From JADFUS01 sp964368765 (GTDB lineage Bacteria > Bacteroidota > Bacteroidia > Bacteroidales > Rikenellaceae): a stretch of 24,484 nucleotides of DNA. Where the stretch lies: positions 1-24,484 of the forward strand of contig CAYJCU010000024.1 in the NCBI GenBank assembly GCA_964368765.1, given 5' to 3'. The notes under the pieces were generated by a model. That model had not been told where the DNA came from and made no database searches. It saw nothing but the letters and a program-made list of their open reading frames with translations. Below, in pieces: positions 24,112-24,484 of this stretch (its first letter is position 1; each line of letters begins with the position of its first letter). Made by a program: the position numbers and the translations under genes.

Positions 24112-24436
24112 TATTTAATCTCTCTATGATTATTACATTTGTATAGCAATATAAATACAAATGTGTAAATCGCATATTTATAGGTCTTTATGTGTATATT
24201 TACTTTTGTATATAGATTATTTAGAAATGTAAAAGTTTCTGAGTGTTTTTTTACAACAACACAACTACGTATAAATGTTATATAGTAATTTATTTATCAA
24301 TGATTTAGATATTGTGAATTATTATTAAGTGCCCTAATGGTTGCGATATTTAGCGTAACATGAGGGTTAGTGCTCAAATATGACAAAATACAGCCTATAA
24401 TTATACCTTAATATTTACGTAAGTAAATGTTTAAAT
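24112..24436. other. Intergenic region after xre, no gene seen
   Basis: The longest ATG frame is 17 codons. Two exact TAnnTTTG boxes occur: TACATTTG at 24134-24141 and TACTTTTG at 24201-24208. The second has TTTA (24177-24180) 20 bp upstream as a near -33 element and could drive a gene or small RNA beyond 24210. A perfect 10-bp inverted repeat ACATTTGTAT (24135-24144) / ATACAAATGT (24155-24164) overlaps the first box. At the right end is TTTAC-GTAA-GTAAA (24414-24427), just before repeat copy 3. Confidence 0.5.
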
Positions 24437-24484
24437 TTAGTAGTGTCCGGCGAACCTGAGGATTGAATTTATGCACGTCATATC
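24437..24484 (+). repeat. Repeat copy 3 (left end only, cut by the window end)
   Basis: TTAGTAGTGTCCGG and the next 34 bases match copy 2 (6758-6805) with two differences (6774 and 6787). The left terminal TGTCCGG is at 24444-24450. Orientation is the same as copies 1 and 2. The window ends right before the position of the internal stem-loop. Confidence 0.8.

Noticed and set aside
1..24484. A novel defence or mobile gene cluster
   Set aside because: All but two or three genes belong to well-known core families. The hypothetical protein and the XRE regulator have no effector, nuclease or toxin partner in the window.

Overview
The window is a low-GC chromosomal segment from a member of the Bacteroidota, most likely order Bacteroidales. 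Four things support this: a two-gene topoisomerase IV of the Bacteroidota type, a MurF-alanine racemase fusion, a TamL-type lipoprotein Omp85 protein, and a UpxY-type antiterminator. In addition, several intergenic regions carry the Bacteroidota promoter signature (TTTG at -33, TAnnTTTG at -7) rather than E. coli-like boxes. All 18 genes that can be supported lie on the + strand. Nearly all are housekeeping or conserved accessory genes. There is no rRNA, tRNA, CRISPR array or intact transposase.

Layout. Positions 1-204 hold the right part of a repeat, followed by parE-parC-bioF-mazG (205-6750), probably one transcription unit. A complete 269-bp copy of the same repeat (6758-7026) separates mazG from a secreted M28 peptidase and a gamma-carbonic anhydrase (7047-8651). 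A promoter region then leads into the serine biosynthesis cluster serC-serA-DUF1015 (8857-12194), which ends in a strong hairpin. A new promoter drives a upxY-like gene, UDP-glucose dehydrogenase, era and murF-alr (12327-17553). The next units are tamL (17670-19994), then the RelA/SpoT homologue with a small membrane-anchored hypothetical gene and a HIT protein (20093-23197), closed by a clear intrinsic terminator. The last gene is an XRE-type regulator (23614-24111) in AT-rich DNA with several inverted repeats. A third, partial copy of the repeat begins at 24437 and runs to the window end.

How the genes fit together. They cover chromosome decatenation, nucleotide-pool cleaning, serine synthesis, ribosome maturation, peptidoglycan precursor synthesis, outer-membrane assembly and the stringent response. 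The lone antiterminator with ugd hints at a surface-polysaccharide role.

The least explained items are the repeat and the XRE locus. The repeat has short terminal inverted repeats and an internal stem-loop, and both copies whose right end is visible lie 20-24 bp before a start codon in the same orientation. The two window ends both fall at that stem-loop. The XRE locus has palindromic motifs at its promoter and on both flanks. I did not see a clear new defence or mobile system. Three start codons were moved downstream of the longest reading frame (serC 8857, upxY-like 12327, xre 23614).
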